Shown here: in pieces, positions 1 to 9,116 of the stretch
How the letters are laid out: every line of letters begins with the position of its first letter
Position numbering within the stretch: the stretch's first letter is position 1
Source: DASZTU01 sp035493835
Lineage (GTDB): Bacteria > Pseudomonadota > Alphaproteobacteria > Rhizobiales > Devosiaceae
Direction: 5' to 3'
Length of the DNA stretch: 45,548 bases
Assembly: GCA_035493835.1 (NCBI GenBank)
Contig: DATJHO010000063.1
Span: forward strand, 1-45,548
Program-made: the position numbers and the translations under genes
The notes under the pieces: model-generated
What the model was told of the DNA's origin: nothing
The model's database searches: none
What the model saw: only the letters and a program-made list of their open reading frames with translations

Positions 1-167
1 ATCGCCAGCATCCCTCGAGCAAGGGCGTGCCGATCATCCTGCTCACCACCGAGAGCGATGAAGAGCTGAAGCGCCAGGCCAAGGAAGCCGGCGCCACCGG
101 CTGGATCGTCAAGCCGTTCAAGCAAGACCAATTGCTGGCCGTGATCAAGAAAGTGACAGGCGCATGA
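1..167 (+). CDS. cheY: CheY-type response regulator, C-terminal part only
   Basis: The first 167 bases hold the last 54 codons of a single-domain receiver protein; its start lies left of the window. Visible are the conserved switch threonine region (LLTTES) and the KPF motif with the invariant lysine that contacts the phosphorylated aspartate. No output domain follows, so this is a stand-alone CheY. In the family it is phosphorylated by CheA and binds the flagellar motor switch, or acts as a phosphate sink. Its TGA overlaps the cheA ATG (ATGA), so the two are translationally coupled. The phospho-acceptor aspartate is outside the window and cannot be checked. Confidence 0.9.
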   Translation, partial: RQHPSSKGVPIILLTTESDEELKRQAKEAGATGWIVKPFKQDQLLAVIKKVTGA

Positions 168-2203
168 TATCCGCCGATCCCGCCGATACTTTCCGCCAGG
201 AAGCCCGCGAGTTGCTCGAACAGCTCGAGTTGGGCCTGCTCGATCTGGAGCAGAATCCGGGCAATGCCGACCTCATCAACAGCACCTTTCGGGCGCTGCA
301 CACGATCAAGGGGTCGGGCGCCATGTTCGGCTTCACCTCGGTCGCCGAATTCGTGCACGAGTTCGAGACGGCCTTCGACCGGGTGCGCAAGGGCCAGAGC
401 GCTCCCACCCCGGAATTGATCGCCGTGGCGCTCGATGCCAAGGATCACGTCCACAAGCTGATCGAGCAGCCCGGCGCGGATATTGCCGGCGGCGAGGCCA
501 TCCTTGCGGCACTGCGCATCGCGGTTTCCGGCGAGGCGGCGGCCGAGCCGCATGAGCCGGTTGCCGCCATCCCCACCGCCGGGCCCGCCGTTCCCAAGAG
601 CGGCCGTTGGCGGGTGCGTTTCCGGCTGCCCAGCGACTCCCTCATTTACGGCACCAACCCGCTGCTGCTGCTCGAAGAAATCGCCGAAATCGGTCCCTGC
701 GAGGTCACGGCGCTTACCGATGCCGTACCGATGCTCGATGAGCTCGATCCAGAGGTGCCGTATATCGGCTGGCAGGTCGATCTGACCGCCGCTGATCCGC
801 GTGGCGCGATAGACGACGTTTTCATGTTCCTCAAGGACGGCATGCAGCTCTCGGTCGAGCCGCTGGCCGAAGCTGTGGCCGCCCCGGTCGTCCGTGCAAT
901 CCAGGAACCGCCCACGCCGAAGGCCGAGGCCCCCGCAATGCCGGTTCCTGCGCCCAAGCCCGCTGCCGAAAAGGCGGCAGCGAAGGAGCCGGCAAAGGCT
1001 GCGAGCGCCGAAAAGGCTGGTTCATCCCTGCGCGTCGACGCCGAAAGGCTCGATGAACTGATGGATCGGGTCGGCGAACTGGTGATCGCGCAGTCGCGCC
1101 TCAACCAGATCGCCGCCAACAGCGCCGACGGCAATCTCAAAAGCATAGCCGAAGAACTCGGCCGGCTGTCCTCGGGCCTGCGCGATACCACCATGGGCAT
1201 CCGCATGGTGCCGATCGGCACGCTGTTCTCCCGCTTTCGGCGGCTGGTGCACGACCTCTCGCGCGATCTCGGCAAGGAGATCGAATTCATCACGACCGGT
1301 GAGGAGACCGAGCTCGACAAAACCATGATCGAGCGGCTGGCTGACCCTCTGGTCCACTTGATCCGCAACTCGGTCGATCACGGCCTCGAGCCCGCCGAAA
1401 AGCGCCTCGCCGCCGGCAAGTCGACCCAGGGCACGGTGCGCCTTTCGGCGGTCTATGCCGGGGCGGAGGTTGCGATCTCGGTTTCCGACGATGGCGCCGG
1501 GCTCAATGCCGCCCGCATCCGCGCCAAGGCGGAAGAGCAGGGGCTGCTGACGCCGGAAAGCAAGATCTCCGAGCAGGACCTGTTCCAGCTGATCTTTTCC
1601 CCCGGCTTCTCGACGGCCAAGGAGATCACGGCGCTTTCGGGCCGCGGCGTCGGCATGGACGTGGTCAAGCGCACCATAGATGGCCTCCGCGGTTCGATCG
1701 AGCTTTCGACCGTCCCCGGCAAGGGCACCACGGCGACTCTGCGCTTGCCGCTCACCCTTGCCATCATCGACGGCATGCTCGTCAGGGTCGGCAATGGCCG
1801 CTACACCATCCCGCTCTCGGCGGTCGAGGAATGCGTCGAACTGCCGGCTGGCGCCCAGTCGGGCTCGCGCGGCCGCAACTTTCTCGACATTCGCGGCAGC
1901 CTGGTGCCGTTCATGCGCCTGCGGGAGGTCTTCAACACCGAGGGCGAGGCCGACGCACACCAGAAGGTGGTGATCGTCTCTTCGATGGAAGGCCGCGTCG
2001 GCCTGGTGGTCGACCAGATCATCGGCAACAACCAGGCCGTCATCAAGCATCTCAGCAAGCTGCACGCCGGGCTGAAATGGTTCTCCGGCGCAACCATTCT
2101 CGGGGACGGCACCGTCGCCCTCATCCTCGATACCGCGCATCTGGTCGGCTTCGGCCATGTGCACGAGGACCGCTACAAATCCGAACCGACGAGGGCCGCA
2201 TGA
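164..2203 (+). CDS. cheA: Chemotaxis histidine kinase CheA
   Basis: 679 residues with the full CheA domain order. An N-terminal HPt domain carries phospho-acceptor His46 in the motif RALHTIKGSG. A middle domain at about 150-245 probably docks CheY/CheB. An Ala/Pro/Lys-rich linker at about 245-285 is followed by the dimerisation helices (RVDAERLDELMDRVGELV). The GHKL ATPase domain shows an N box near residue 400 (RNSVDHG), a G1 box (DDGAG) and a G2 box (GRGVGMD). A C-terminal CheW-like domain starts near 530. The kinase autophosphorylates in receptor arrays and passes phosphate to CheY and CheB. The start overlaps the cheY stop and the end overlaps the cheW start by ATGA. All catalytic motifs look intact. 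Confidence 0.97.
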   Translation: MISADPADTFRQEARELLEQLELGLLDLEQNPGNADLINSTFRALHTIKGSGAMFGFTSVAEFVHEFETAFDRVRKGQSAPTPELIAVALDAKDHVHKLIEQPGADIAGGEAILAALRIAVSGEAAAEPHEPVAAIPTAGPAVPKSGRWRVRFRLPSDSLIYGTNPLLLLEEIAEIGPCEVTALTDAVPMLDELDPEVPYIGWQVDLTAADPRGAIDDVFMFLKDGMQLSVEPLAEAVAAPVVRAIQEPPTPKAEAPAMPVPAPKPAAEKAAAKEPAKAASAEKAGSSLRVDAERLDELMDRVGELVIAQSRLNQIAANSADGNLKSIAEELGRLSSGLRDTTMGIRMVPIGTLFSRFRRLVHDLSRDLGKEIEFITTGEETELDKTMIERLADPLVHLIRNSVDHGLEPAEKRLAAGKSTQGTVRLSAVYAGAEVAISVSDDGAGLNAARIRAKAEEQGLLTPESKISEQDLFQLIFSPGFSTAKEITALSGRGVGMDVVKRTIDGLRGSIELSTVPGKGTTATLRLPLTLAIIDGMLVRVGNGRYTIPLSAVEECVELPAGAQSGSRGRNFLDIRGSLVPFMRLREVFNTEGEADAHQKVVIVSSMEGRVGLVVDQIIGNNQAVIKHLSKLHAGLKWFSGATILGDGTVALILDTAHLVGFGHVHEDRYKSEPTRAA

Positions 2204-2694
2204 GTAAGCTCAGCAATGGGTCGATGAAGGCGCTGACGCTCAGGCTTCACGACGAGATCTTCGCCATCGAGGCGGAAAGCGTGCGCGAGATCCTTGATCT
2301 GGTGCCGGTGACTGAGGTGCCCAATGCCCCCGCTTACGTGGGCGGCCTCATCAATGTCCGCGGCCGCGTCGTACCGCTCGCCGATTTGCGCGTCGTCTTC
2401 GGCATGGAGCGGCCGATTGGCGACGAGGATACCCGGATCGTCGTGCTCGAAACCGAGATCGAGGGTGAGCCGACCATAATCGGCATCATCGCCGACAAGG
2501 TGCACGAGGTTACCGAGATCGACGCCGCCTCGGTCGAAGAGGCGCCGCGCGTCGGCATGCGCTGGCGGCCCGAATTCGTCTCCGGCATCGGCAAGCGCAA
2601 TGGCGAGTTCATCATCATTCCAAACCTCGGCCGGATATTCGAACTCGAGGGACGCAAGGGCGCCTCGCAGCAGGCGGACCGGACCGCGGCCTAG
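2200..2694 (+). CDS. cheW: Chemotaxis coupling protein CheW (first copy)
   Basis: A 164-residue single CheW domain. The start is the ATG overlapping the cheA TGA; the frame is open further upstream inside cheA, but a longer start would add sequence foreign to the family. Family features are the early beta-strand LRLHDEIFAIEAESVREI, the NVRGRVVPLADLR motif near residues 55-67, and the later GIGKRNGEF strand. CheW bridges CheA to chemoreceptors on the inner face of the membrane. A second, different copy lies after the two receptors (6443-6916). The two may serve different receptor classes or both join the same array; the sequence does not say. Confidence 0.95.
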   Translation: MSKLSNGSMKALTLRLHDEIFAIEAESVREILDLVPVTEVPNAPAYVGGLINVRGRVVPLADLRVVFGMERPIGDEDTRIVVLETEIEGEPTIIGIIADKVHEVTEIDAASVEEAPRVGMRWRPEFVSGIGKRNGEFIIIPNLGRIFELEGRKGASQQADRTAA

Positions 2695-2718
2695 GCAGGG
2701 CGGGCGGCATCGAAGCGA

Positions 2719-2741
2719 AGCGCGGAATTGCCCGCGCTTTT
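2719..2741 (+). terminator. Possible intrinsic terminator or attenuator after cheW
   Basis: AGCGCGG (2719-2725) and CCGCGCT (2732-2738) form a perfect 7-bp GC-rich stem with a 6-base loop, followed by TTTTCGT. It lies in the 135-bp gap between cheW and the first receptor, the largest gap in the early operon. It may lower read-through from cheY-cheA-cheW into the receptors. The T-run is short, so attenuation is as likely as full termination. Confidence 0.45.
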
Positions 2742-2829
2742 CGTGAAAAATCAGGGCCTTCCCTCGTTTCAGAAGGCGCAGGACTAAAAAATTTAGAGCC
2801 CGTTCCTCGGGTGGAGTTTGGGGACTTCA

Positions 2830-4653
2830 ATGCGTTTTACCATCAAATTCAAGCTGATAGCAGCCTTCGCCGTAATGGTCGTGCTGCTCGGCGCCATATC
2901 GGCGGTCGGCATCACGAACATGTCCAGCCTGGACAACGATATCGGCTACCTGGTCGAGGGCCCGATGGAATCCCTGCGCCTGGTGCAGCAGATCGACATC
3001 GGCCTGCTCGCCGTCAACCGCTTCCAGAAGACGATGATGATCTCCGCCACGGCGGCGGACCGGGATCAGCAGATCAAGAACGACGATGGCGCCCGTAAGG
3101 ATCTCACCGACCTCCTCGATCAGGCCATGGCCCACTCGCCGCCGCAGTTCAAGGGCGACTACCAGAATCTCAAGAACATTGCCGATACCTATTTGACGCT
3201 CGACATGCAGGTCCGCGCGCTCGTGCTCGCCGGCAAGGAGCCGGACGCCGCCAATCTCATCACCACCGAAGGTCGCCCCGTCACCAACAACATGACGAGC
3301 GCGGTCGATGCGCTGATCGCGCGGCAGCGGGGGACGTTGCATGATTACGACGTCAGTACCGACGTCCAGTACGCCCAGGCCAGCCAGCTCATGTACGGCC
3401 TCGGCGCCTTCGCCTTGCTCGTCGCGATCGGCATCGCCGCCTGGCTCGCCGTCGGCATCACCCGGGGCCTCGGCCGCGTCAAGCAGGCGATCAATGCCGT
3501 CGCCATCGGCGACCTCGATCAGCGGGTCAAGGTCAAGTCCAATGATGAGATCAAGGATGTTGTCGATACCGTCAACGTGATGACCGACAATCTCCGCATC
3601 ACCGCGGGCATTGCCGACCAGATCGCCCATGGCGATCTGACCGTCGAACCCAAGCCCCTGTCCGACAAGGATGCGCTCGGACTGTCCTTGGTCCGCATGG
3701 TGGGCAAGCTGCGCGAAGTCGTGGGCGACGCGGTGGAGGCGGCCAAGAATGTGGCCTCCGGGAGCCAAGAACTGTCGGCGACCGCAGAGCAGCTAAGCCA
3801 GGGTGCGACCGAGCAGGCCTCCTCCACCGAAGAGGCTTCGGCCTCGATGGAGGAAATGGCTTCTACCATCAAGCAGAGCGCCGACAACGCGAACCAGACC
3901 GAAAAGATTGCGCGGCAATCGGCCGCCGATGCGCTGGCCAGCGGCCAGGCGGTCGGCAATGCCGTAACGGCCATGCAGACCATCGCCGAGCGGATCATGG
4001 TGGTGCAGGAAATCGCCCGCCAGACTGACCTCTTAGCCCTCAACGCCGCCGTGGAAGCGGCGCGCGCCGGCGAACACGGCCGCGGTTTTGCGGTGGTCGC
4101 CTCCGAGGTGCGCAAATTGGCTGAGCGCAGCCAGGCTGCCGCCGCCGAAATCTCCACCCTCTCCGCCACCACGGTGAAGGCGGCCCAGTCGGCGGGTGAG
4201 ATGCTCTCCAAGCTGGTGCCCGATATCCAGCGCACTGCCGACTTGGTCGAGGAAATCTCGGCCGGGGCCCGGGAACAGAATACCGGCGCGGCGCAGATCA
4301 ACACCGCCATCCAGCAGCTCGACAAGGTGACGCAGCAGAACACCGGCGCCGCCGAAGAGATGTCGGCCACCTCCGAGGAACTGGCCAGCCAGGCCGAGCA
4401 GTTGCAGTCGGCGATCTCCTACTTCCGGCTCGACAGCAGGTCGGCGGCACAGCCACGGGCCGAGGCGACCAGGACTGCCTCCCCGAGGGCCCGCGCAAAA
4501 GACCAGGAACTCAGGGCAGCGCTGCTCGCCAGCGTTCCGCATGTCGCCCCCAAGGGGCAACGGAAGTCGGCGGGCGCCGGTGGCTTCGACCTCGAACTCG
4601 GAGACGCCCAGGACGAACTCGATGCCGAGTTCAGTCGCCGCGGCGCCGCCTAA
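2830..4653 (+). CDS. Methyl-accepting chemotaxis protein with tandem HAMP-like segments
   Basis: 607 residues from ATG 2830, preceded by GGGGA. An in-frame TTG 12 bases upstream is less likely. A first membrane helix (about 10-30) is followed by a 4-helix-bundle-type periplasmic sensor of about 160 residues, a second helix (about 190-212), then HAMP and a HAMP-like repeat (about 213-300; motifs AIGDLDQRV and AHGDLTVEP). The signalling domain has the hairpin tip EIARQTDLLALNAAVEAARA near 395-415, which contacts CheA and CheW. The C-terminus ends in a glycine/acidic tail (GGFDLELGDAQDELD) shared with the next receptor; it is not the NWETF-type peptide that tethers CheR/CheB in enterobacteria. 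The ligand cannot be told from sequence. Confidence 0.95.
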   Translation: MRFTIKFKLIAAFAVMVVLLGAISAVGITNMSSLDNDIGYLVEGPMESLRLVQQIDIGLLAVNRFQKTMMISATAADRDQQIKNDDGARKDLTDLLDQAMAHSPPQFKGDYQNLKNIADTYLTLDMQVRALVLAGKEPDAANLITTEGRPVTNNMTSAVDALIARQRGTLHDYDVSTDVQYAQASQLMYGLGAFALLVAIGIAAWLAVGITRGLGRVKQAINAVAIGDLDQRVKVKSNDEIKDVVDTVNVMTDNLRITAGIADQIAHGDLTVEPKPLSDKDALGLSLVRMVGKLREVVGDAVEAAKNVASGSQELSATAEQLSQGATEQASSTEEASASMEEMASTIKQSADNANQTEKIARQSAADALASGQAVGNAVTAMQTIAERIMVVQEIARQTDLLALNAAVEAARAGEHGRGFAVVASEVRKLAERSQAAAAEISTLSATTVKAAQSAGEMLSKLVPDIQRTADLVEEISAGAREQNTGAAQINTAIQQLDKVTQQNTGAAEEMSATSEELASQAEQLQSAISYFRLDSRSAAQPRAEATRTASPRARAKDQELRAALLASVPHVAPKGQRKSAGAGGFDLELGDAQDELDAEFSRRGAA

Positions 4654-4739
4654 TTCACCTGATGGCGCCGGCCTCCCGCCGGCGCCAGGACTGCAGGCCC
4701 GCAGAATGCGCGCCTGACCTAGAAAAGGACCTGCATGAA

Positions 4740-6431
4740 ATGCGACTGACGTTGAAGGTAAAGCTCACGGCCGTATTCGCCGTGATCGTTGTGATCTCAG
4801 GGGTGAGCATGTTCATCGCCCTGCAAAACCTGGGGAGCCTCAACGACTCCTTCAACCAAGCCATGGACGGTGGAGTCGCCCGCATGCTCCTCGCCGATGA
4901 CGTGCAGAGCGATACGCTGGACCTCGCACGCGACGAGCGCAGCAATATCCTTTCCACCGATGACAACGAGGACAAGCAGCTCGTTGTTGCCATGAACGCA
5001 GAAATTGCCGGTATCAAGGACAAGGCCGGCAAATTGCTGGACGCCTCGGCGGGGCCGGGCAAGGACGTGGTCAACAAGTTCCTTGCCGCCTTCAATAACT
5101 ACCTGCCGCAGCACGACCAGATCGTCCGGCTGGCCGACGCCAACCAGAATACGCAGGCCTATGCCCTGTCCAGCGGCCTGGCTGCCCAGATCAACAAGCA
5201 GATGACTGATGCGCTGACCCAACTGGTCGCCCACGAACAATCGATCCTCGATCAGGCGCGCACCGACAATACCCAGCTCTACAACAACAGCCGGAACCTG
5301 CTTCTCGGCTTGCTGATCGGTTCCGTCGTGATTGCGATCGCAGCTGCTCTCTGGCTCATCATTTCGATCACCCGTGCGCTGTCGAGCGCCGTGCGCCTCG
5401 CCAACGCCGTAGCCGACGGTGACCTCTCCGCCAGCGTCAAGGTCTCCGGCAATGACGAGATCAAGGACCTGATCGATGCCTTGAACAGGATGACGCAAAA
5501 GCTCCGCGAAGTCGTCCTCGAGGTGACTTCCGCGACCCGTAACGTCGCCTCCGGCAGCCAGGAGCTGTCGGCGACGGCCGAGCAGTTGAGCCAGGGCGCA
5601 ACCGAGCAGGCCTCTTCCACCGAAGAGGCCTCGGCCTCGATGGAAGAGATGGCGGCGACCATCAAGCAGAGCGCCGACAACGCCAGCCAGACCGAAAAGA
5701 TCGCCCGCCAGTCGGCGGCCGATGCCCTCGCCAGCGGCGAGGCGGTGGGGAAGGCGGTGACGGCCATGCAGACGATTGCCGAAAAGATCATGGTGGTGCA
5801 GGAAATCGCCCGCCAGACCGACCTTTTGGCCCTCAATGCCGCGGTGGAAGCGGCGCGGGCAGGCGAGCACGGCCGCGGCTTTGCCGTTGTCGCCTCGGAA
5901 GTGAGAAAACTGGCCGAACGCAGCCAGGCCGCCGCCGCCGAAATTTCTACCCTCTCCGGTACGACGGTGAAGGCGGCCCAATCGGCCGGCGAAATGCTCT
6001 CCAAGCTGGTGCCCGATATCCAGCGCACCGCCGACCTGGTCGAGGAAATCTCGGCCGGCGCCCGCGAGCAGAATGCCGGCGCGGCGCAGATCAATACCGC
6101 CATCCAGCAGCTCGACAAGGTGACGCAGCAGAACACCGGCGCCGCCGAAGAGATGTCGGCAACCTCCGAGGAGCTGGCCGGCCAGGCCGAGCAGTTGCAG
6201 TCGGCAATCGCCTATTTCCGCCTCGGCGCCAGCCACGCGGCTGCGACGGTCAAAACGGAGAATGTCGCGAAAGCTCAGCCGCGCCGCCTCAACATGAAGG
6301 AGGCGGTGCTTGCCGCCGCCCCACACATGGCGCCGCAGCGGCGGAGTGCGAGCTCAGGCGGCTTCGAACTCGATCTTGGCGATGCTCGTGACGCGCTTGA
6401 CGGCGAGTTCACCCGTCGTGGCGCAGCATAG
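4740..6431 (+). CDS. Methyl-accepting chemotaxis protein, paralogue of the preceding receptor
   Basis: 563 residues. The start is ATG 4740 with AAGGA about 10 bases upstream; it gives MRLTLKVKL and then a membrane helix, matching the start of the preceding receptor. A small 4-helix-bundle-type periplasmic domain lies between helix 1 (about 8-28) and helix 2 (about 188-210). One HAMP domain follows (about 211-263, motif VADGDLSASV). The signalling domain is almost identical to that of the upstream receptor, including the tip EIARQTDLLALNAAVEAARA, and the two share the C-terminal tail GGFxLxLGDAxDxLDxEF. The periplasmic domains differ, so the pair likely arose by duplication with sensor divergence. 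Only 11 bases separate it from the next cheW. Confidence 0.95.
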   Translation: MRLTLKVKLTAVFAVIVVISGVSMFIALQNLGSLNDSFNQAMDGGVARMLLADDVQSDTLDLARDERSNILSTDDNEDKQLVVAMNAEIAGIKDKAGKLLDASAGPGKDVVNKFLAAFNNYLPQHDQIVRLADANQNTQAYALSSGLAAQINKQMTDALTQLVAHEQSILDQARTDNTQLYNNSRNLLLGLLIGSVVIAIAAALWLIISITRALSSAVRLANAVADGDLSASVKVSGNDEIKDLIDALNRMTQKLREVVLEVTSATRNVASGSQELSATAEQLSQGATEQASSTEEASASMEEMAATIKQSADNASQTEKIARQSAADALASGEAVGKAVTAMQTIAEKIMVVQEIARQTDLLALNAAVEAARAGEHGRGFAVVASEVRKLAERSQAAAAEISTLSGTTVKAAQSAGEMLSKLVPDIQRTADLVEEISAGAREQNAGAAQINTAIQQLDKVTQQNTGAAEEMSATSEELAGQAEQLQSAIAYFRLGASHAAATVKTENVAKAQPRRLNMKEAVLAAAPHMAPQRRSASSGGFELDLGDARDALDGEFTRRGAA

Positions 6432-6442
6432 GGACCAGCGAA

Positions 6443-6916
6443 ATGGCAGATAAGACACAATACGTCACCCTGGGCGTCGCCGGGGAACTCCTCGCGGCGC
6501 CGGTCGAGAAGGTGCAGGAAATTCTCGACATGCGTCCGATTGCCCGCCTGCCGCAGGCGCCAGCGAACCTGCTCGGGATGATCGATGTTCGGGGCCAGGG
6601 CGTGCCGGTGCTCGACATGCGCCTGACCCTGGGGTTCGAGGCGGCCACCGATACGGAAAACACCCGCATCATCGTCCTTGCGATTGGCGATGGCGGAATG
6701 ACCCAGACCATCGGCCTGCGCGCCGACCGGGTGTTCGAGGTGACGGTGCTCGATGCGGCAGAACTCGATCCTCCGCCTGCCTTCAGCGGCAGTTGGGGCG
6801 GTCGCGCCATCGCCGGTATCGGTCGTCGCAACGGGGCTTTCGTCACCGTGCTCGATCTCGACCGGTTGCTGGCCACGGCCGTTTCATCCGAGCCGGCCAC
6901 CGATCGCGCGGCCTGA
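6443..6916 (+). CDS. cheW: Chemotaxis coupling protein CheW (second copy)
   Basis: A 157-residue single CheW domain beginning 11 bases after the receptor stop. It shows the CheW beta-barrel pattern: EILDMRPIARLP near residues 27-38, MIDVRGQGVPVLDMR near 50-64, and IAGIGRRNGAFVTVLD near the end. It is clearly diverged from the first copy at 2200-2694. It couples receptors to CheA at the membrane. Two CheW proteins in one operon with two receptors and one CheA suggests either array tuning or receptor-specific pairing, which is inference. Confidence 0.93.
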   Translation: MADKTQYVTLGVAGELLAAPVEKVQEILDMRPIARLPQAPANLLGMIDVRGQGVPVLDMRLTLGFEAATDTENTRIIVLAIGDGGMTQTIGLRADRVFEVTVLDAAELDPPPAFSGSWGGRAIAGIGRRNGAFVTVLDLDRLLATAVSSEPATDRAA

Positions 6917-7090
6917 CCTTGGCCCCGCCAAGCGGCCGATCCTGCCTCTTCCCTGACGGTGGGCGGGCGGCCGAACGGGGTCTCCGCCTCCTTCGGGAGG
7001 GAGGCGATGGCCAAGGCGGGCGCCAAGCCCCGCGACCATAACTCAGTTTAAAGCCGGATCGCTCGTCAGCATCCGGCAGGGGGAGCATTC
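6917..7090. other. Intergenic region before cheR with a GC-rich hairpin
   Basis: A 174-bp gap inside the che operon. CGCCTCC (6985-6991) and GGAGGCG (7000-7006) form a 7-bp stem with no T-run, so it does not look like an intrinsic terminator; it may be an mRNA processing or stability element. GGGGGAG just before GTG 7091 is the cheR ribosome binding site. No small gene was recognised. Confidence 0.4.
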
Positions 7091-7969
7091 GTGCCCACGC
7101 TTGCCAGTAAAGCCGCGATCATTGATGACGACGGCGATCGCCTGCGGCGATCCGACTTCGAGCGCATTGCGGCGCTCGTGACCGCCCAAGTCGGCATCAG
7201 GCTGCCGCCGGCCAAGAACCTCATGGTCGAGGGCCGCCTGCGCAAGCGTGTGCGGGCCCTAGGCCTGGCCGGGTTCGACGCCTATTGCGACTTCCTCTTC
7301 GGGGAGGACGGGGGAGCGGCCGAGCTGCCCTATCTCATCAACGCGGTCACCACCAACAAGACCGACTTCTTCCGCGAGCCGGAGCATTTCGAGCTGCTGG
7401 TGGCAAGGCTCGTGCCGGAATTGCTCAGGCTCAGGCGCTCCGAGCAAACGCCGCTGCTGAAGATCTGGAGTGCCGCGAGCTCGACCGGCGCGGAGGCCTA
7501 CACGATCGCCATGCTGCTTGCCGACATGACGGCGCAGCGCAACAATTTCCGCTTCGCCGTCCTTGGCACCGACGTCTCGACGGCGGTGCTCGACCAGGCG
7601 CAGCGGGCCGTCTACCCGGCCGAGATCATCGCGCCCGTGCCGCCGGAAATGCAGGGCCGCTACGTCATGGCCAGCCGTCGCCACGGCACGCGGCAGGAAG
7701 TGCGGATCGTGCCCGAATTGCGCCGGATGGTGCGCTTCGCCCAACTCAACCTCATGGACGCGTCCTACCCGTTCGACCGTGACGTCGACGTGATCTTTCT
7801 CCGCAACGTCCTCATCTACTTCGACCGCAAGGACCAGGAGGCGGTGATCCGCCGGTTGATCGGACATTTACGAACGGGCGGCTATCTTATTCTTGGGCAC
7901 TCCGAATCCATGATCGGCACCTCCATCTCAATGCGCCAGGTCGCTCCCGCCGTGTTCCAGAAAGTCTAG
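7091..7969 (+). CDS. cheR: Chemotaxis protein methyltransferase CheR
   Basis: 292 residues, start GTG 7091 behind a strong GGGGGAG site. The N-terminal helical domain (about 15-85, with RLRKRVRALG) is the receptor-recognition part. The SAM-dependent methyltransferase domain follows: VTTNKTDFFREPEHF near 93-107, the SAM-binding loop IWSAASSTGAEAYTIAML near 123-140, and NVLIYFDRKDQ near 240-250. The usual SAACSTGEE motif reads SAASSTGAE here, a mild variant. CheR adds methyl groups to receptor glutamates, opposed by CheB encoded 7 bases downstream. No tetratricopeptide extension is present. Confidence 0.96.
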   Translation: MPTLASKAAIIDDDGDRLRRSDFERIAALVTAQVGIRLPPAKNLMVEGRLRKRVRALGLAGFDAYCDFLFGEDGGAAELPYLINAVTTNKTDFFREPEHFELLVARLVPELLRLRRSEQTPLLKIWSAASSTGAEAYTIAMLLADMTAQRNNFRFAVLGTDVSTAVLDQAQRAVYPAEIIAPVPPEMQGRYVMASRRHGTRQEVRIVPELRRMVRFAQLNLMDASYPFDRDVDVIFLRNVLIYFDRKDQEAVIRRLIGHLRTGGYLILGHSESMIGTSISMRQVAPAVFQKV

Positions 7970-7976
7970 AGCCGAA

Positions 7977-9116
7977 ATGCCGGAAACAGCCGACTCCGAC
8001 CGCAAGATCCGCGTCCTCATCATCGACGATTCAGCCTCGGTGCGGATGACGCTCAGCGAGATCATGGCCAGCGATCCCGATCTGGAAGTGATGCAACCCG
8101 CCGCCGACGCCTATGTGGCGGTGGAGCGAATGCGCCAGCAGGCGCCCGATGTCATATTCCTCGATATCGAGCTGCCGAAGATGGACGGGCTCACCTTCCT
8201 CCGCAAGCTGATGGCACAGCGGCCGATCCCCGTGGTGATCTGCTCATCTGTAGCGGAAACAGGCTCCGACACGCTGATGCAGGCGCTCGAGGCCGGCGCG
8301 GTCGATGTCGTCACCAAGCCGCGGGTCGACACCGCTCAGTTTCTGCAGGATTCGCGCATGCGCATTTGCGATGCGGCCAAGGCCGCCGCTCACGCCAAGC
8401 TGCGCGGCATCCAGAAGGCGCCGCCGCCGAAAATGGTGGTCGAGGCCAAGCTGACGGCCGATGCGGTGATCCCCGAGCTGTCCATGGCCCGCAAGGCGGC
8501 GCTGCTCACCAACATGCCCCGCACCCAGCCAATCATTGCCATCGGCGCCTCAACCGGCGGCACCGAGGCGCTGAGGGAGGTGCTCGAGGCGCTGCCGGCG
8601 GATGCGCCGGGCATCATCATCGTGCAGCATATGCCCGAGCGGTTCACCGGCGCCTTTGCCCGGCGGCTCAATGGCACATGCGCCATAACCGTCAAGGAAG
8701 CCGAGGAAGGCGACCTGGTGCTGCCCGGCCAGGCGTTGATCGCACCCGGCAATTTGCACATGGCCCTGAGGCGCACCGGCAGCAGATACACCGTCGATGT
8801 GCTCGAGGGGCCGCACGTCTCGCGCCACCGGCCATCCGTCGATGTCCTTTTCCGTTCGGTCGCACAGATGGCTGGCCGCAATGCCATGGGCGTGCTGCTG
8901 ACCGGCATGGGCGACGACGGCGCCCGCGGTCTCCTTGAAATGAAGCAGGCGGGCGCGTTCACCGCGGCGCAGGACGAGGAAACTTCCGTGGTTTTCGGCA
9001 TGCCCAAGGAGGCGATCCAGCGCGGCGCCGCCATGAAGGTTCTGCCGCTTGGTCGCATAGCGGGCGAGATCACGGCCTATGCCCGTGCCGCCGCAGATTT
9101 GCAGGGAGCGCCGTGA
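7977..9116 (+). CDS. cheB: Chemotaxis methylesterase CheB
   Basis: 379 residues. The N-terminal receiver domain has the acidic pair Asp17-Asp18 and phospho-acceptor Asp63 (FLDIELPKMDG). After a linker with unusual Ala/Lys content comes the methylesterase/deamidase domain. Its catalytic triad is visible as Ser192 (GASTGGTEA), His218 (VQHMPERF) and Asp313 (GMGDDGARG). When phosphorylated by CheA it removes receptor methyl groups, the slow feedback of adaptation. It follows cheR by 7 bases and its TGA overlaps the start of the next gene. No cheD is present between or beside them. Confidence 0.97.
   Translation: MPETADSDRKIRVLIIDDSASVRMTLSEIMASDPDLEVMQPAADAYVAVERMRQQAPDVIFLDIELPKMDGLTFLRKLMAQRPIPVVICSSVAETGSDTLMQALEAGAVDVVTKPRVDTAQFLQDSRMRICDAAKAAAHAKLRGIQKAPPPKMVVEAKLTADAVIPELSMARKAALLTNMPRTQPIIAIGASTGGTEALREVLEALPADAPGIIIVQHMPERFTGAFARRLNGTCAITVKEAEEGDLVLPGQALIAPGNLHMALRRTGSRYTVDVLEGPHVSRHRPSVDVLFRSVAQMAGRNAMGVLLTGMGDDGARGLLEMKQAGAFTAAQDEETSVVFGMPKEAIQRGAAMKVLPLGRIAGEITAYARAAADLQGAP

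Noticed and set aside
1831..2199. Upstream extension of cheW into cheA
   Set aside because: The extra residues are Arg/Gly-rich shadow sequence; ATG 2200 gives the family length and an ATGA junction.
4797..6326. 509-codon open frame on the minus strand across the second receptor
   Set aside because: It is antisense to a clear chemoreceptor, has Gly/Arg/His-rich low-quality sequence, and arises from GC-rich third positions.
6985..7006. Intrinsic terminator before cheR
   Set aside because: A good stem but no T-run, and operon continuity is expected here.
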